Of a stretch of DNA of 64,000 bases, positions 17,194-26,010 are shown piece by piece (positions within the stretch are counted from its first letter, which is position 1; each line of letters opens with the position of its first letter). The notes under the pieces are model-generated. The model was not told the origin of the DNA and searched no databases. It saw only the letters and a program-made list of their open reading frames with translations. Location of the stretch: assembly GCF_026168105.1 (NCBI RefSeq), contig NZ_LBMW01000017.1, positions 1 to 64,000 of the forward strand, in the 5' to 3' direction. Position numbers and translations under genes: made by a program. This DNA is from Streptomyces hygroscopicus. Lineage in GTDB: Bacteria; Actinomycetota; Actinomycetes; Streptomycetales; Streptomycetaceae.

Positions 17194-18353
17194 CAGGCGG
17201 CGACCCCCTCGTCCGCCTCCACGGTCTCCACGCCGGCGTCGATGTCCTGCGCCGCGTCCAGGCCGAAGGTGTGCGCCGGGTTCCAGTGCAGGACCACCTC
17301 GGCGCCGGGAGTCAGCCGGGCGTCCCGGTCGATGTTCTGGGCGTAGACCTCGAACTCGGGGCAGACCGGGCTGTCGATGACGTACTGGGTGGAGACGCCG
17401 ATGAAGCTGGAGTCGGCGATCCGGCCGGTGATGCGGTTGCGGCCCTCGGGGACCTCGCCCGCGTCGTCGGCGTGCGTGAGGGATACCTTCTCCGGGCGTA
17501 CGCCGACCAGCACCTTGCCGCCCGCCGTGGCCGGCGCGGAGCATCGCGCACCGGGCAGGGTGAGCTTCGCACCGGCCGCCTTGAGGATGATCTCGTCGCC
17601 GTTCCTGGAGTCGACCTCGGCCTCGATCAGGTTCGAGGTGCCGAGGAAGTTGGCGACGAACGTCGTCTGCGGGTTCTCGTACAGGTCCGTGGGCGCGCCG
17701 AGCTGCTCGACGCGGCCCGCGTTCATCACGGCGACCGTGTCGGCCATCGTCATGGCCTCCTCCTGGTCGTGCGTGACATGGATGAAGGTGATGCCGACCT
17801 CGGTCTGGATCCGCTTGAGCTCCAGCTGCATCTGGCGGCGCAGCTTGAGGTCGAGGGCGCCGAGCGGCTCGTCGAGGAGGAGCACCTTGGGGTGGTTGAT
17901 CAGCGCGCGGGCCACGGCGACGCGCTGCTGCTGGCCGCCGGAGAGCTGGTGCGGCTTCTTGCGCGCCTGCTCGCCGAGCTGCACCAGCTCCAGCATGTCC
18001 TCGACCTGCTTCTTCACCGACTTGATGCCGCGTCGGCGCAGCCCGAAGGCCACGTTCTCGAAGATGTCGAGGTGCGGGAAGAGGGCGTAGGACTGGAAGA
18101 CCGTGTTCACCGGCCGCTTGTACGGCGGCAGGTGCGTCACGTCCTGGTCGCCGAGATGGACACTGCCGGAAGAAGGTTCCTCCAGACCGGCGATCATCCG
18201 CAGGGTGGTGGTCTTGCCGCAGCCGGAGGCACCGAGCAGGGCGAAGAAGGAGCCCTGTGGCACGGTCAGGTCGAGCGGGTGCACGGCGGTGAAGGAGCCG
18301 TAGGTCTTGCTGATCCCGGAGAGGCGGACGTCGCCGCTGTTGTCTGTCGTCAT
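17193..18353 (-). CDS. potA: Polyamine ABC transporter ATP-binding protein PotA-like
   Basis: A 386-residue importer ATPase. Walker A is GASGCGKTT, the Q-loop region is NTVFQSYALFPH, the signature is LSGGQQQRVAVARAL, Walker B is VLLLDEPLGALD and the H-loop is VTHDQEEA. A C-terminal TOBE-like regulatory domain follows (VRPEKVSL). I chose the ATG at 18353, which has AGGGG ten bases upstream. A GTG at 18362, overlapping the potD stop as GTGA, would add three residues and is possible. It powers the PotBC channel. Confidence 0.92.
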   Translation of the reverse strand: MTTDNSGDVRLSGISKTYGSFTAVHPLDLTVPQGSFFALLGASGCGKTTTLRMIAGLEEPSSGSVHLGDQDVTHLPPYKRPVNTVFQSYALFPHLDIFENVAFGLRRRGIKSVKKQVEDMLELVQLGEQARKKPHQLSGGQQQRVAVARALINHPKVLLLDEPLGALDLKLRRQMQLELKRIQTEVGITFIHVTHDQEEAMTMADTVAVMNAGRVEQLGAPTDLYENPQTTFVANFLGTSNLIEAEVDSRNGDEIILKAAGAKLTLPGARCSAPATAGGKVLVGVRPEKVSLTHADDAGEVPEGRNRITGRIADSSFIGVSTQYVIDSPVCPEFEVYAQNIDRDARLTPGAEVVLHWNPAHTFGLDAAQDIDAGVETVEADEGVAA

Positions 18354-18358
18354 CTTCG

Positions 18359-19606
18359 TCACGCCCCTGTGAGCTTCGCGAACTTCTCTTCGAAGGCCGT
18401 CTCCTCCTGCTGCGTCAGCGAGCGGAAGGCGTGGGACTTCGCGGCCATGGCTTTGGTGGGAACGATCAGCGGGTTGTCCGCCGCCGACTTGTCGATCTTC
18501 GCCAGCTCTTCCTGCCCTCCGGTGACGGGACAGACGTAGTTGACGTAGTCGGAGAGCTCGGCGGCGGGCTTCGGCTCGTAGTAGAAGTCGATGAGCCGCT
18601 CCGCGTTGGTCTTGTGGCGCGCCTTGTTGGGGATCAGCATGTTGTCGGTGGACGTCATGTAGCCGGCGTCCGGGATGACGTAGTCGACGTCGGGGTTGTC
18701 CGCCTTGAGCTGAACGATGTCGCCTCCCCAGGCGACACAGGCGGCCAGGTCCCCCTTGGAGAGGTCGGACGTGTAGTCGTTGCCGGTGAAGCGGCGTATC
18801 TGCCCCTTGTCGACGGCCTTCTGGAGGCGGGCGATCACCGCGTCGAAGTCGTCGGAGGTGAACTTGCCCGGGTCCTTGCCCATGTCGAGCAGTGTCATCC
18901 CGATGGTGTCGCGCATCTCGGACAGGAAGCCCACCCGCCCCTTGAGCCTGGGGTTGTCGAGCAGGTCGGAGACCGACTTCACCTGAATGCCGTCAAGTGC
19001 CTTCTTGTTGTAGGCGATGACGGTCGAGACGCCCTGCCACGGGTACGAATAGGCCCGCCCCGGGTCCCAGTCCGGGCTGCGGAACTGGTCCGACAGTTCG
19101 GCGAAGGCGTGCGGCAGGTTCGACGGATCCAGCTTCTGCGCCCACCCCAGGCGGATCACCCGCGCGGCCAGCCAGTCGGTGAGGACGATGATGTCCCGGC
19201 CGGTGTCCTGGCCCGCCGCGAGCTGCGGCTTGATCTTGCCGAAGAACTCGTTGTTGTCGTTGATGTCCTCGGTGTACTTGACCTGGATACCGGTCCGCCT
19301 GGCGAACTCGTCCAGCGTCGGATGGCGCTTGCCGCTGCCGTCGACGTCGATGTACTCGGGCCAGTTGGAGAAGTTCACGACCTTCTCCTGTGCCGAGTGG
19401 TCCTGGCTGGACGTGCCGCCCTGGGTCTTGCCCGCCGGGGGGATCCCGCAGGCGCTCAGCGCCCCGAGTCCGCCCATCGCTAGCGTGCCGCCCGCGGAGG
19501 CGCGCAGCAGCGACCGGCGGCTCAGGGAAGCCCTGCCGTTGCTGAAGCTGCGCCGCATGGCGGCCACTTGGGCCGGGGTCAGGCGGTCGGGCTCGTTCTG
19601 CTCCAT
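18359..19606 (-). CDS. potD: Polyamine-binding lipoprotein PotD-like
   Basis: A 415-residue substrate-binding protein. A twin-arginine motif SRRSLLRAS precedes a hydrophobic stretch ending in the lipobox LSAC, so it is probably a Tat-exported lipoprotein on the outer face of the membrane. Family motifs include NFSNWPEYID, EDINDNNEFFGKI, RRFTGNDYT and NAERLIDFYYEP. It starts the potDABC transporter set and lies 52 bp after an aldehyde dehydrogenase gene on the same strand. Whether it prefers putrescine, spermidine or another amine cannot be read from sequence. Confidence 0.92.
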   Translation of the reverse strand: MEQNEPDRLTPAQVAAMRRSFSNGRASLSRRSLLRASAGGTLAMGGLGALSACGIPPAGKTQGGTSSQDHSAQEKVVNFSNWPEYIDVDGSGKRHPTLDEFARRTGIQVKYTEDINDNNEFFGKIKPQLAAGQDTGRDIIVLTDWLAARVIRLGWAQKLDPSNLPHAFAELSDQFRSPDWDPGRAYSYPWQGVSTVIAYNKKALDGIQVKSVSDLLDNPRLKGRVGFLSEMRDTIGMTLLDMGKDPGKFTSDDFDAVIARLQKAVDKGQIRRFTGNDYTSDLSKGDLAACVAWGGDIVQLKADNPDVDYVIPDAGYMTSTDNMLIPNKARHKTNAERLIDFYYEPKPAAELSDYVNYVCPVTGGQEELAKIDKSAADNPLIVPTKAMAAKSHAFRSLTQQEETAFEEKFAKLTGA

Positions 19607-19658
19607 GCGCGTGGTGCCCTTTCGGGAGGGGTGGGCCGTGGTGGACGGCCGGACGTGG

Positions 19659-21212
19659 CTATCGGTCCCCGAAGATCGTGCGGTGCCAGTCCTTGCGGGC
19701 CACCGCCGTGTTGTCGAACATTACGTGCTTGATCTGCGTGTACTCCTCGAACGAATACACGGACATGTCCTTGCCGAAGCCGGACGCCCGGTAGCCGCCG
19801 TGAGGCATCTCGCTGATGATCGGGATGTGGTCGTTGACCCACACACAGCCCGCCTTGATCTCGCGGGTCGCGCGGTTCGCCCGGTAGACGTCGCGGCTCC
19901 AGGCGGAGGCGGCGAGGCCGTAGGGGGTGTCGTTGGCGAGCCGGATCCCCTCGTCGTCGCTGTCGAAGGGCAGGACGACGAGCACGGGCCCGAAGATCTC
20001 GGACTGCACGATCTCGCTGTCCTGGGGTGCGTCGGCGATGAGGGTGGGCCGAAAGTACGCACCGTCCTTGAGCTCTCCCTCGGGGGCCTCGCCGCCGGTG
20101 ACCACGCGCGCGTAGGCACGCGCACGGTCGACGAAGCCGGCCACGCGGTCGCGCTGGACGTGCGAGATCAGCGGGCCGAGATCGGTGCCGGGCGCGAAGG
20201 GGTCCCCGAGCCGGACGCTCTCCATGAGGGCGGCGGTCCGCGCGAGGAACTCCTCGTAGAGGGGGCGCTGTACGTACGCGCGCGTGGCGGCCGTGCAGTC
20301 CTGCCCGGTGTTGATGAGCGCGCCCGCGACCGCGCCGTGGGCGGCGGCCTCCGGATCGGCGTCGTCGAAGACGAGGAAGGGGGCCTTGCCGCCGAGTTCC
20401 AGGTGGAGCCGCTTGACGGTCGCGGTGGCGACCTCGGCGACGCGCTTGCCGACGGCGGTGGAGCCGGTGAAGGAGGTCATGACCACGTCAGGATGGCCGA
20501 TGAGATGCTCGCCCGCCTCCTTGCCGGTTCCGGTGACGATGTTGATCACGCCGTCCGGGATGCCCGCCTCGGTGGCGGCCCGGGCGAACAGCAACGAGGT
20601 CATAGGGGTGAGTTCGGCGGGCTTGAGGACGACGGTGTTGCCCGCGGCGATCGCCGGGAGGATCTTCCAGGCGGCCATCTGGAGGGGGTAGTTCCAGGGC
20701 GCGACGGAGCCGACGACGCCGATGGGTTCGCGGCGGACGTAGGAGGTGTGGTCGCCGGAGTACTCGCCCGCGGACTGCCCCTGCAGGTGCCGGGCGGCAC
20801 CGGCGAAGAAGGCGGTGTTGTCGATCGTGCCGGGCACGTCGAACTCCCGCGTCAGCTTGAGGGGTTTGCCGCACTGCAACGACTCGACCCGGGCGAAGTC
20901 CTCGGCCCGGCCGGCGAGGACGGCGGCGAAGCGGTGCAGTGCGTCGGAGCGTTCGCCCGGGGTGGCGGCGGACCAGCCGGGGAAAGCGGCACGGGCGGCG
21001 GCCACGGCGCGGTCCACGTCCCGGGCACCGGCCAGCTCGTAGGTGTACGCCTCGGCGCCCGTCGAGGGGTCGACCACCGCGTGCGTACGGCCCGACGTGC
21101 CCTGGGCCGCTTCTCCCCCTATGTACTGCGCGCCGCCGGCGAAGCGTTCCCGTACGGCGTCCTGCGTCCGGATGCGGGTGCCGACGTCGTCGGCTTTGCC
21201 CGGATTGTGCAT
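19659..21212 (-). CDS. Aldehyde dehydrogenase, gamma-aminobutyraldehyde type
   Basis: A 517-residue NAD(P)-dependent aldehyde dehydrogenase. Expected general base E272 (LHLELGGKAP) and catalytic C306 (NTGQDCTAAT) are present. The sequence resembles the PatD/PuuC-like group acting on aminoaldehydes. The ATG at 21212 has a strong GGAGGAG at 7 nt. It is the first gene of the polyamine import operon, so oxidation of 4-aminobutanal (or its gamma-glutamyl form) to GABA is the likely role, upstream of GabT. A second similar enzyme lies at 55713-57152. Confidence 0.9.
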   Translation of the reverse strand: MHNPGKADDVGTRIRTQDAVRERFAGGAQYIGGEAAQGTSGRTHAVVDPSTGAEAYTYELAGARDVDRAVAAARAAFPGWSAATPGERSDALHRFAAVLAGRAEDFARVESLQCGKPLKLTREFDVPGTIDNTAFFAGAARHLQGQSAGEYSGDHTSYVRREPIGVVGSVAPWNYPLQMAAWKILPAIAAGNTVVLKPAELTPMTSLLFARAATEAGIPDGVINIVTGTGKEAGEHLIGHPDVVMTSFTGSTAVGKRVAEVATATVKRLHLELGGKAPFLVFDDADPEAAAHGAVAGALINTGQDCTAATRAYVQRPLYEEFLARTAALMESVRLGDPFAPGTDLGPLISHVQRDRVAGFVDRARAYARVVTGGEAPEGELKDGAYFRPTLIADAPQDSEIVQSEIFGPVLVVLPFDSDDEGIRLANDTPYGLAASAWSRDVYRANRATREIKAGCVWVNDHIPIISEMPHGGYRASGFGKDMSVYSFEEYTQIKHVMFDNTAVARKDWHRTIFGDR

Positions 21213-21423
21213 GTCGCTCTCCTCCGCCGCCGGCCCGCGTCCACAGCGGGGGCTGGCGTAGCTCCAGCTCGAATTGAGTGCCGATCCTGACAGAGACAGT
21301 GGACTCCAACAAGTGATTCCGTTGTTGCCTTTTGGTTACGCGACGGAATCTGTCGACCAGGTGTCGACTCCCCGGGACAAAGGAAGGACGGAGTGTCAGT
21401 GGTGCGTGCCAGACTCGCGTGCC

Positions 21424-21984
21424 ATGGGGAAGATCGATTCTTGGGACGACCTGATCAGGCAGGCCAAGGCGGGGGCCGGGATCAAGTACCTGCACTTCTG
21501 GGGCCATCGTCCGCGCCAGGACGGGCAGATCGGGGCGGGCTGTCTGAGCCAGTGGTGGCCGTCGCCGTTCACCGTGGAGGGCGTGGAGTACGCGACGGCC
21601 GAGCACTGGATGATGGCGTCGAAGGCGCGGCTCTTCGACGACGCGGAGGCGGAGCGCAGCGCCCTCCAGGCGGCGAGCCCGGCACTCGCCAAGAAGGCCG
21701 GGCGGCTGGTGCGGGGCTTCGACGAGGCCACCTGGGAGCGGGAGCGGTTCGCGATCGTGGTCGAGGGCAGCGTCCACAAGTTCGCCGCGCACGCCGACCT
21801 GCGCGCCTTCCTGCTCGCCACGGGGGACCGTGTGCTGGTCGAGGCGAGCCCTGTGGACCGGGTGTGGGGCATCGGACTCGCCGCGGACGACGAGTGGGCG
21901 GCGGATCCCGAGCGGTGGCGGGGGCCCAATCTGCTGGGGTTCGCGCTGATGGAGGCGCGAGAGCGCTTGGGCGCGCGGCTGTGA
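21424..21984 (+). CDS. NADAR-family protein (YbiA/RibX-like)
   Basis: A 186-residue protein of the NADAR family. Visible features are LHFWGHRPRQDGQIGAGCLS, the conserved ATAEHWMMASKARLF, and PVDRVWGIGLAADD with RWRGPNLLGFALMEAR at the end. Family members hydrolyse N-glycosidic bonds in riboflavin intermediates or remove ADP-ribose from guanine, so it could be a housekeeping or a defence-linked hydrolase. No obvious partner is adjacent. The ATG at 21424 lacks a good Shine-Dalgarno site; a GTG at 21406 is in frame. Confidence 0.88.
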   Translation: MGKIDSWDDLIRQAKAGAGIKYLHFWGHRPRQDGQIGAGCLSQWWPSPFTVEGVEYATAEHWMMASKARLFDDAEAERSALQAASPALAKKAGRLVRGFDEATWERERFAIVVEGSVHKFAAHADLRAFLLATGDRVLVEASPVDRVWGIGLAADDEWAADPERWRGPNLLGFALMEARERLGARL

Positions 21985-21989
21985 GGAGC

Positions 21990-22054
21990 GCGCGCCCCGC
22001 GGGCTCGACCCCGGTGTCAGCCCGCGCGCCCCGCGGGCTGGACCCAGGTGTCAG
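21990..22054. repeat. 31-bp imperfect direct repeat, two copies
   Basis: Copies at 21990-22020 and 22024-22054 differ at two positions and each begins GCGCGCCCCGCGGGCT. The second copy contains the stop codon of the DUF4190 gene, so the duplication fills the convergent gap after the NADAR gene. Confidence 0.85.
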
Positions 22055-22788
22055 CCGTGGAACAGCACGGGTGCCGGGACACTGCGCGCGTTGCCCACAT
22101 AGGGCGATTCGGGCGGCGTCGAGTGCTCATGGTTGATCGCGGTCGTGATCCCGATGACCAGCAGGGCGATCACCGCGATCCCGAGGACGATCCCGATGAT
22201 GCCGAGGACGAGCCCGGCCTGGGCCTGCCCGCGGTTGTCGGCCTCACCCTGGTCGGCCCGCTTGCGGCCCTTGACCGCGAAGACCACCGCGAGGATGCCC
22301 AGGACCAGGGAGAAGATGCCGTACAGACAGAAGAGGCAGACCGAGAGGATGCCCAGCACCATGGCGGCGACACCGAGCCCGTTGCGCGGAGGCAGCGGCA
22401 TACCGGGCCAGCCGTAACCGGGGTAGCCCGGGGGCACGGGGTAGCCGTAGCCGCCCGGTGCGGCGTACGGGGCCGCCCCGGGGTCCAGCGGCGCGACGGG
22501 GGGCGGCGGCACGGGGAAGCCCTGGCCGCCGGGTCCCGGCGGACCGGCCGTCGGTGCGCCCGCGTACCCGGGGCCGCCGCCCGCCGGGCCGAATCCGGGC
22601 GGGGCGAAGCCGCCCTGCGCCGGCATCGTGCCCCCCACCGTGAGCTGGTCGTGGAACGACGCCGGTGGACCGTCCGCCGGGGGCTCACCGGCCCACGGCT
22701 TGTCCATCGGCACCTTCTGCTCCGGCGGCGCCCACGGATTGTCCGCACCCGCCGCGGCGTCCTGTCTGCGATGCGCTTCCTCGGTCAC
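22051..22788 (-). CDS. DUF4190-type membrane protein with proline/glycine-rich N-terminus
   Basis: A 245-residue protein. Residues 1-135 are disordered, rich in Pro, Gly and Ala (GYGYPVPPGYPGYGWPGMP). Two or more hydrophobic segments follow (GLGVAAMVLGILSVCLFCLYGIFSLVLGILAVVF, split in two, and AGLVLGIIGIVLGIAVIALLVIG), with a basic loop GRKRADQGEA between, as in DUF4190 proteins. The GTG at 22788 follows AAGGGGGG. No function is known for the family; it is divergent from add. Confidence 0.85.
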   Translation of the reverse strand: MTEEAHRRQDAAAGADNPWAPPEQKVPMDKPWAGEPPADGPPASFHDQLTVGGTMPAQGGFAPPGFGPAGGGPGYAGAPTAGPPGPGGQGFPVPPPPVAPLDPGAAPYAAPGGYGYPVPPGYPGYGWPGMPLPPRNGLGVAAMVLGILSVCLFCLYGIFSLVLGILAVVFAVKGRKRADQGEADNRGQAQAGLVLGIIGIVLGIAVIALLVIGITTAINHEHSTPPESPYVGNARSVPAPVLFHG

Positions 22789-23004
22789 GACCAGCCCCCC
22801 TTGTTGCCTCGACCCGCAATGCTACGGCCGATCCCCCACCGGGCCCGGGCCGCCCCACCCCCGTCCACATCGGACGACCGATATCCCCACCGCCCCGCAC
22901 CCGTGCGGGGCCGTATGCCTAGGATCGTCCCGAGTCACCGATCAGCCGATCACCCGCGTCCCGCCCGAGCACCGCGCCGGGACGCCGTTCCCGGGGAGGA
23001 ACCC

Positions 23005-24063
23005 TTGACCGACCACCGCGAGACCCGTGCCGTGCGCGATCTGCACGCCTTCATCGCCGGACTGCCCAAGGCCGAACTGCATGTGCACCACGTCGGCTCC
23101 GCCTCCCCCCGAATCGTCTCGGAACTGGCCGCACGTCACCCCGACTCCAAGGTGCCCACCGACCCCGAGGCCCTGGTCGACTACTTCACGTTCACGGACT
23201 TCGCGCACTTCGTGGAGGTGTACCTGTCCGTCGTCGACCTCATCCGGACGCCCGAGGACGTACGGCTGCTGACCTACGAGATCGCCCGCGACATGGCCCG
23301 GCAGCAGGTCCGTTACGCCGAGCTGACCATCACCCCCTTCTCGTCCACCCGACGCGGGATCGACGAGCGCGCGTTCATGGACGCGATCGAGGACGCCCGG
23401 AAGGCGGCGGAGGCCGAGTTCGGGACCGTCCTGCGCTGGTGCTTCGACATCCCCGGCGAGGCGGGCCTGGAATCCGCCGAGGAGACGGCACGGCTCGCCA
23501 CCGATGACCGGCTGCGCCCCGAGGGGCTCGTCTCGTTCGGGCTGGGCGGGCCTGAGATCGGCGTACCCCGACCGCAGTTCAAGCCGTACTTCGACCGGGC
23601 GATCGCCGCCGGTCTGCGGTCCGTGCCGCACGCGGGCGAGACGACCGGGCCCGAGACGGTCTGGGACGCCCTGAACGTACTGCGCGCCGAGCGCATCGGA
23701 CACGGGACCACTTCCGCTCGGGACCCGAAGCTGCTCGCGCACCTCGCCGAGCACCGCATCCCCCTGGAGGTCTGCCCGACCTCGAACATCGCGACGCGCG
23801 CGGTGCGCGCGCTCGAGGAGCACCCCGTCAGGGAGTTCGTGCGGGCCGGCGTCCTCGTCACGATCAACTCGGACGACCCGCCGATGTTCGGCACCGACCT
23901 CAACAACGAGTACGCGGTCGCCGCACGGCTGCTGGAACTCGACGAGCGAGGGCTCGCGGACCTCGCCAAGAACGCGGTCGAGGCGTCCTTCCTCGACGAC
24001 GCCGGCAAGACGGAGCTGACGGCCGAGATCGACACCTACACCTCGGCATGGCTCGCGTCCTGA
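23005..24063 (+). CDS. add: Adenosine deaminase family protein
   Basis: A 352-residue metal-dependent deaminase, probably converting adenosine to inosine in purine salvage. Zinc ligands are H26 and H28 in AELHVHHVGS. HAGETTGPETV holds the next His and the catalytic Glu region. AERIGHGTT and ITINSDDPPMFG-like VTINSDDPPM complete the site. The start is a TTG at 23005, supported by GGGGAGGA six bases upstream. The HVHHVGS sequence differs from the usual HLHLEG, so this belongs to a divergent subgroup and other purine substrates are possible. Confidence 0.88.
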   Translation: MTDHRETRAVRDLHAFIAGLPKAELHVHHVGSASPRIVSELAARHPDSKVPTDPEALVDYFTFTDFAHFVEVYLSVVDLIRTPEDVRLLTYEIARDMARQQVRYAELTITPFSSTRRGIDERAFMDAIEDARKAAEAEFGTVLRWCFDIPGEAGLESAEETARLATDDRLRPEGLVSFGLGGPEIGVPRPQFKPYFDRAIAAGLRSVPHAGETTGPETVWDALNVLRAERIGHGTTSARDPKLLAHLAEHRIPLEVCPTSNIATRAVRALEEHPVREFVRAGVLVTINSDDPPMFGTDLNNEYAVAARLLELDERGLADLAKNAVEASFLDDAGKTELTAEIDTYTSAWLAS

Positions 24064-24083
24064 CCGGCCACCACAATGGGCCC

Positions 24084-24767
24084 ATGCGCACCGTGACTGC
24101 CGTGGCCCATCGCGGCGACCCCTACCGCCACCGCGAGAACACGATCGACTCACTGCGTTCCGCGCTCGAACTGGGCGCGGACGCGGTCGAGATCGACGTA
24201 CGGCTCACCCGGGACGGCGTTCCCGTACTGCTGCACGACGGGACGCTGAAGCGGCTGTGGGAGCAGGACCGGCCGCTCGCCTCGCTCTCCGCGGCCGAGG
24301 TACGGGGGCTGACGGCGGGCGGGGTGCCGACGCTCGCGGAGGCGCTGGCGGCGACCGACGGCACCCGGGTGATGGTCGACCTGCCGGGCGGTCCCTCGGC
24401 CCGGGCCGTGCGCCGGATCGTGGACGTCGTGCGGGAGTGCGGGGCCGAGGAGCGGGTGTACTACTGCGCGGGGGCACAGACCATGCTGGCGGTCCGGGCG
24501 GCAGCCCCCGCGGCGGAGATCGCCCTGACCTGGACGACCCTCGCCCCGCCACGGCCCGCGCTGCTCGACGCGGTACGCCCGCGCTGGCTCAACTACCGCT
24601 TCGGGCTGGTCGACGGGGATCTCGCGGCCCGGGTGCACCGGGGCGGTCATCTGCTGTCGGTGTGGACCCCCGACACGCGCCGCTCCATGCGGCGCCTCCT
24701 CGTCCTGGGAGTGGACTCGATCACCACGAACCGCATCGAGGCGCTACGGGCGATGCGGGGGCACTGA
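24084..24767 (+). CDS. Glycerophosphodiester phosphodiesterase family protein
   Basis: A 227-residue TIM-barrel phosphodiesterase. Catalytic features are AHRGDPYRHRENT near the N-terminus (His and the Arg/Glu pair), DAVEIDVRLTRDGVPVLLHD (metal-binding Glu-Asp, then the second His) and a C-terminal LLSVWTPD and VDSITTNR. It should release glycerol 3-phosphate from deacylated phospholipids or act on a related diester. It begins 20 bp after add and is probably co-transcribed. No signal peptide is seen, so it is cytoplasmic. Confidence 0.88.
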   Translation: MRTVTAVAHRGDPYRHRENTIDSLRSALELGADAVEIDVRLTRDGVPVLLHDGTLKRLWEQDRPLASLSAAEVRGLTAGGVPTLAEALAATDGTRVMVDLPGGPSARAVRRIVDVVRECGAEERVYYCAGAQTMLAVRAAAPAAEIALTWTTLAPPRPALLDAVRPRWLNYRFGLVDGDLAARVHRGGHLLSVWTPDTRRSMRRLLVLGVDSITTNRIEALRAMRGH

Positions 24768-24778
24768 GACGGACGGGG

Positions 24779-24794
24779 CCGTCCGGCCGGACGG
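24779..24794. terminator. Palindrome between convergent genes
   Basis: A perfect 16-bp palindrome CCGTCCGGCCGGACGG lies in the 45-bp gap between the GDPD gene and the end of the conservon. It could act as a bidirectional terminator, though the loop would be tight. Confidence 0.45.
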
Positions 24795-24812
24795 TGACAC
24801 GGGCGGACCCGG

Positions 24813-25424
24813 TCACCGGCCCTGCTGCGGCCGTTCGATGCGCTCCACCAGTTCGGCGGCCATCCTTTTGATGGTCTCGAGTCCTTGGTGACCCCAGGGG
24901 TGCGGATCCTGGTCCACCACACAGATAGTCCCCAGCACCATGCCCGTGTGGTCGATCAGCGGGGCTCCCAGGTAGGAGTGGATACCGATGGCGTCAACGA
25001 CGTGATTTCCGGCGAAGCGCGGGAAGTCGCGGACATCGTCCAGCACCAGGGCCTTGCGCCGCCTGACCACGTGCGGGCAGAAGCCGATGTCGAGGTCACG
25101 AGGCATCACCCGGCCCGGCACGGGGTCCTCGAGCAGCGGGGACTCCAGTTCCACGGTCGTGTCCGAGGCCGCGCTGTACAGGCCCGCGAAGTACTGCCGG
25201 TTCTCGTCGACGAAGAAGTTGACCCCCGCGTAGCAACCGCCGGTGCGCTGCGCCAGTTCCCGTGCGAAGTCGTCGAACTCCGGTACCGGCTGGGCCTCGA
25301 TCCCCAGTTCCCGGAGCCGGCGCGCCCGGGCCTGTGCCTCAGGGTCCTGGGGAGGGAGAAGCAGATGACGCACGGCGATCCCCGGCTCTCCCCCGAAGGG
25401 AGTCTTGGACACCATCGCTGCCAT
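24813..25424 (-). CDS. GAF-domain protein of the conservon
   Basis: A 203-residue soluble protein with one GAF domain (roughly residues 45-190). GCYAGVNFFVDENRQYFAGL and DIGFCPHVVRRRKALVLDD are typical of GAF proteins with an FCxH segment; IHSYLGAPLIDHTGMVLGTI is the core strand. The ligand is unknown. The ATG at 25424 has AAGGAG at six bases, so the gene starts inside the extended 3' end of the GTPase gene. It is the last gene of a five-gene operon and may tune the switch with a small-molecule or redox input. Confidence 0.85.
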   Translation of the reverse strand: MAAMVSKTPFGGEPGIAVRHLLLPPQDPEAQARARRLRELGIEAQPVPEFDDFARELAQRTGGCYAGVNFFVDENRQYFAGLYSAASDTTVELESPLLEDPVPGRVMPRDLDIGFCPHVVRRRKALVLDDVRDFPRFAGNHVVDAIGIHSYLGAPLIDHTGMVLGTICVVDQDPHPWGHQGLETIKRMAAELVERIERPQQGR

Positions 25425-26010
25425 GGGAACTCCTTGAAGTGATCAGATGCTGCACGAGTGAAAGTAGAACCCGAATGCCCGAGTTGGACAGGCGTGCGTC
25501 ACAGAGGACCACCGGCACCTGGGGTTTGAGGTCCAGCGCCGCCCGCACCTCCTCCGGCTCGTAGTGGTGCGCCCCGTCGAACTCGTTGACCGCGACGACG
25601 AAGTTGATGCCGCGTGCTTCGAAGAAGTCGACCGCCGCGAAACTGTGATCCAGCCGGCGGGTGTCGGCGAGTACGACGGCACCCAGTGCGCCGGCCGACA
25701 GTTCGTCCCACATGAACCAGAACCGTTCCTGGCCCGGTGTGCCGAACAGATAGAGCACATGATGGGGACTGATGGTGATCCGGCCGAAGTCCATGGCCAC
25801 CGTGGTGGTGATCTTGTTCTCCACCCCGTCCAGCCGGTCCGTGGCAGCACTGACCTCGGTCAGCACCTCTTCCGTGCTCAGCGGCTCGATCTCGCTGACC
25901 GCTCCCACAAAGGTGGTCTTGCCCACCCCGAAACCGCCGGCGACCAGAACCTTGATCCCCATCGGAAGGGAGTCGGCGCCGGGTGCCTCAGAGTCGCTTG
26001 AGGAGCCCAT
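25339..26010 (-). CDS. cvnD: Conservon GTPase CvnD
   Basis: A 223-residue Ras/MglA-like small GTPase. G1 is GGFGVGKTT, G3 is FGTPGQERF, and VNEFD is the G4-like base-specificity motif. It acts with CvnA-C at the membrane, by analogy with other conservons. The ATG at 26010 follows GGAGG and overlaps cvnC by 23 bp. After the usual end VLLSLVQHLITSR the frame continues 28 more residues, rich in Ser, Arg and Gly, overlapping the GAF gene by 86 bp; this tail looks like read-through after loss of an ancestral stop. Confidence 0.9.
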   Translation of the reverse strand: MGSSSDSEAPGADSLPMGIKVLVAGGFGVGKTTFVGAVSEIEPLSTEEVLTEVSAATDRLDGVENKITTTVAMDFGRITISPHHVLYLFGTPGQERFWFMWDELSAGALGAVVLADTRRLDHSFAAVDFFEARGINFVVAVNEFDGAHHYEPEEVRAALDLKPQVPVVLCDARLSNSGIRVLLSLVQHLITSRSSHGSDGVQDSLRGRAGDRRASSASPSPGP

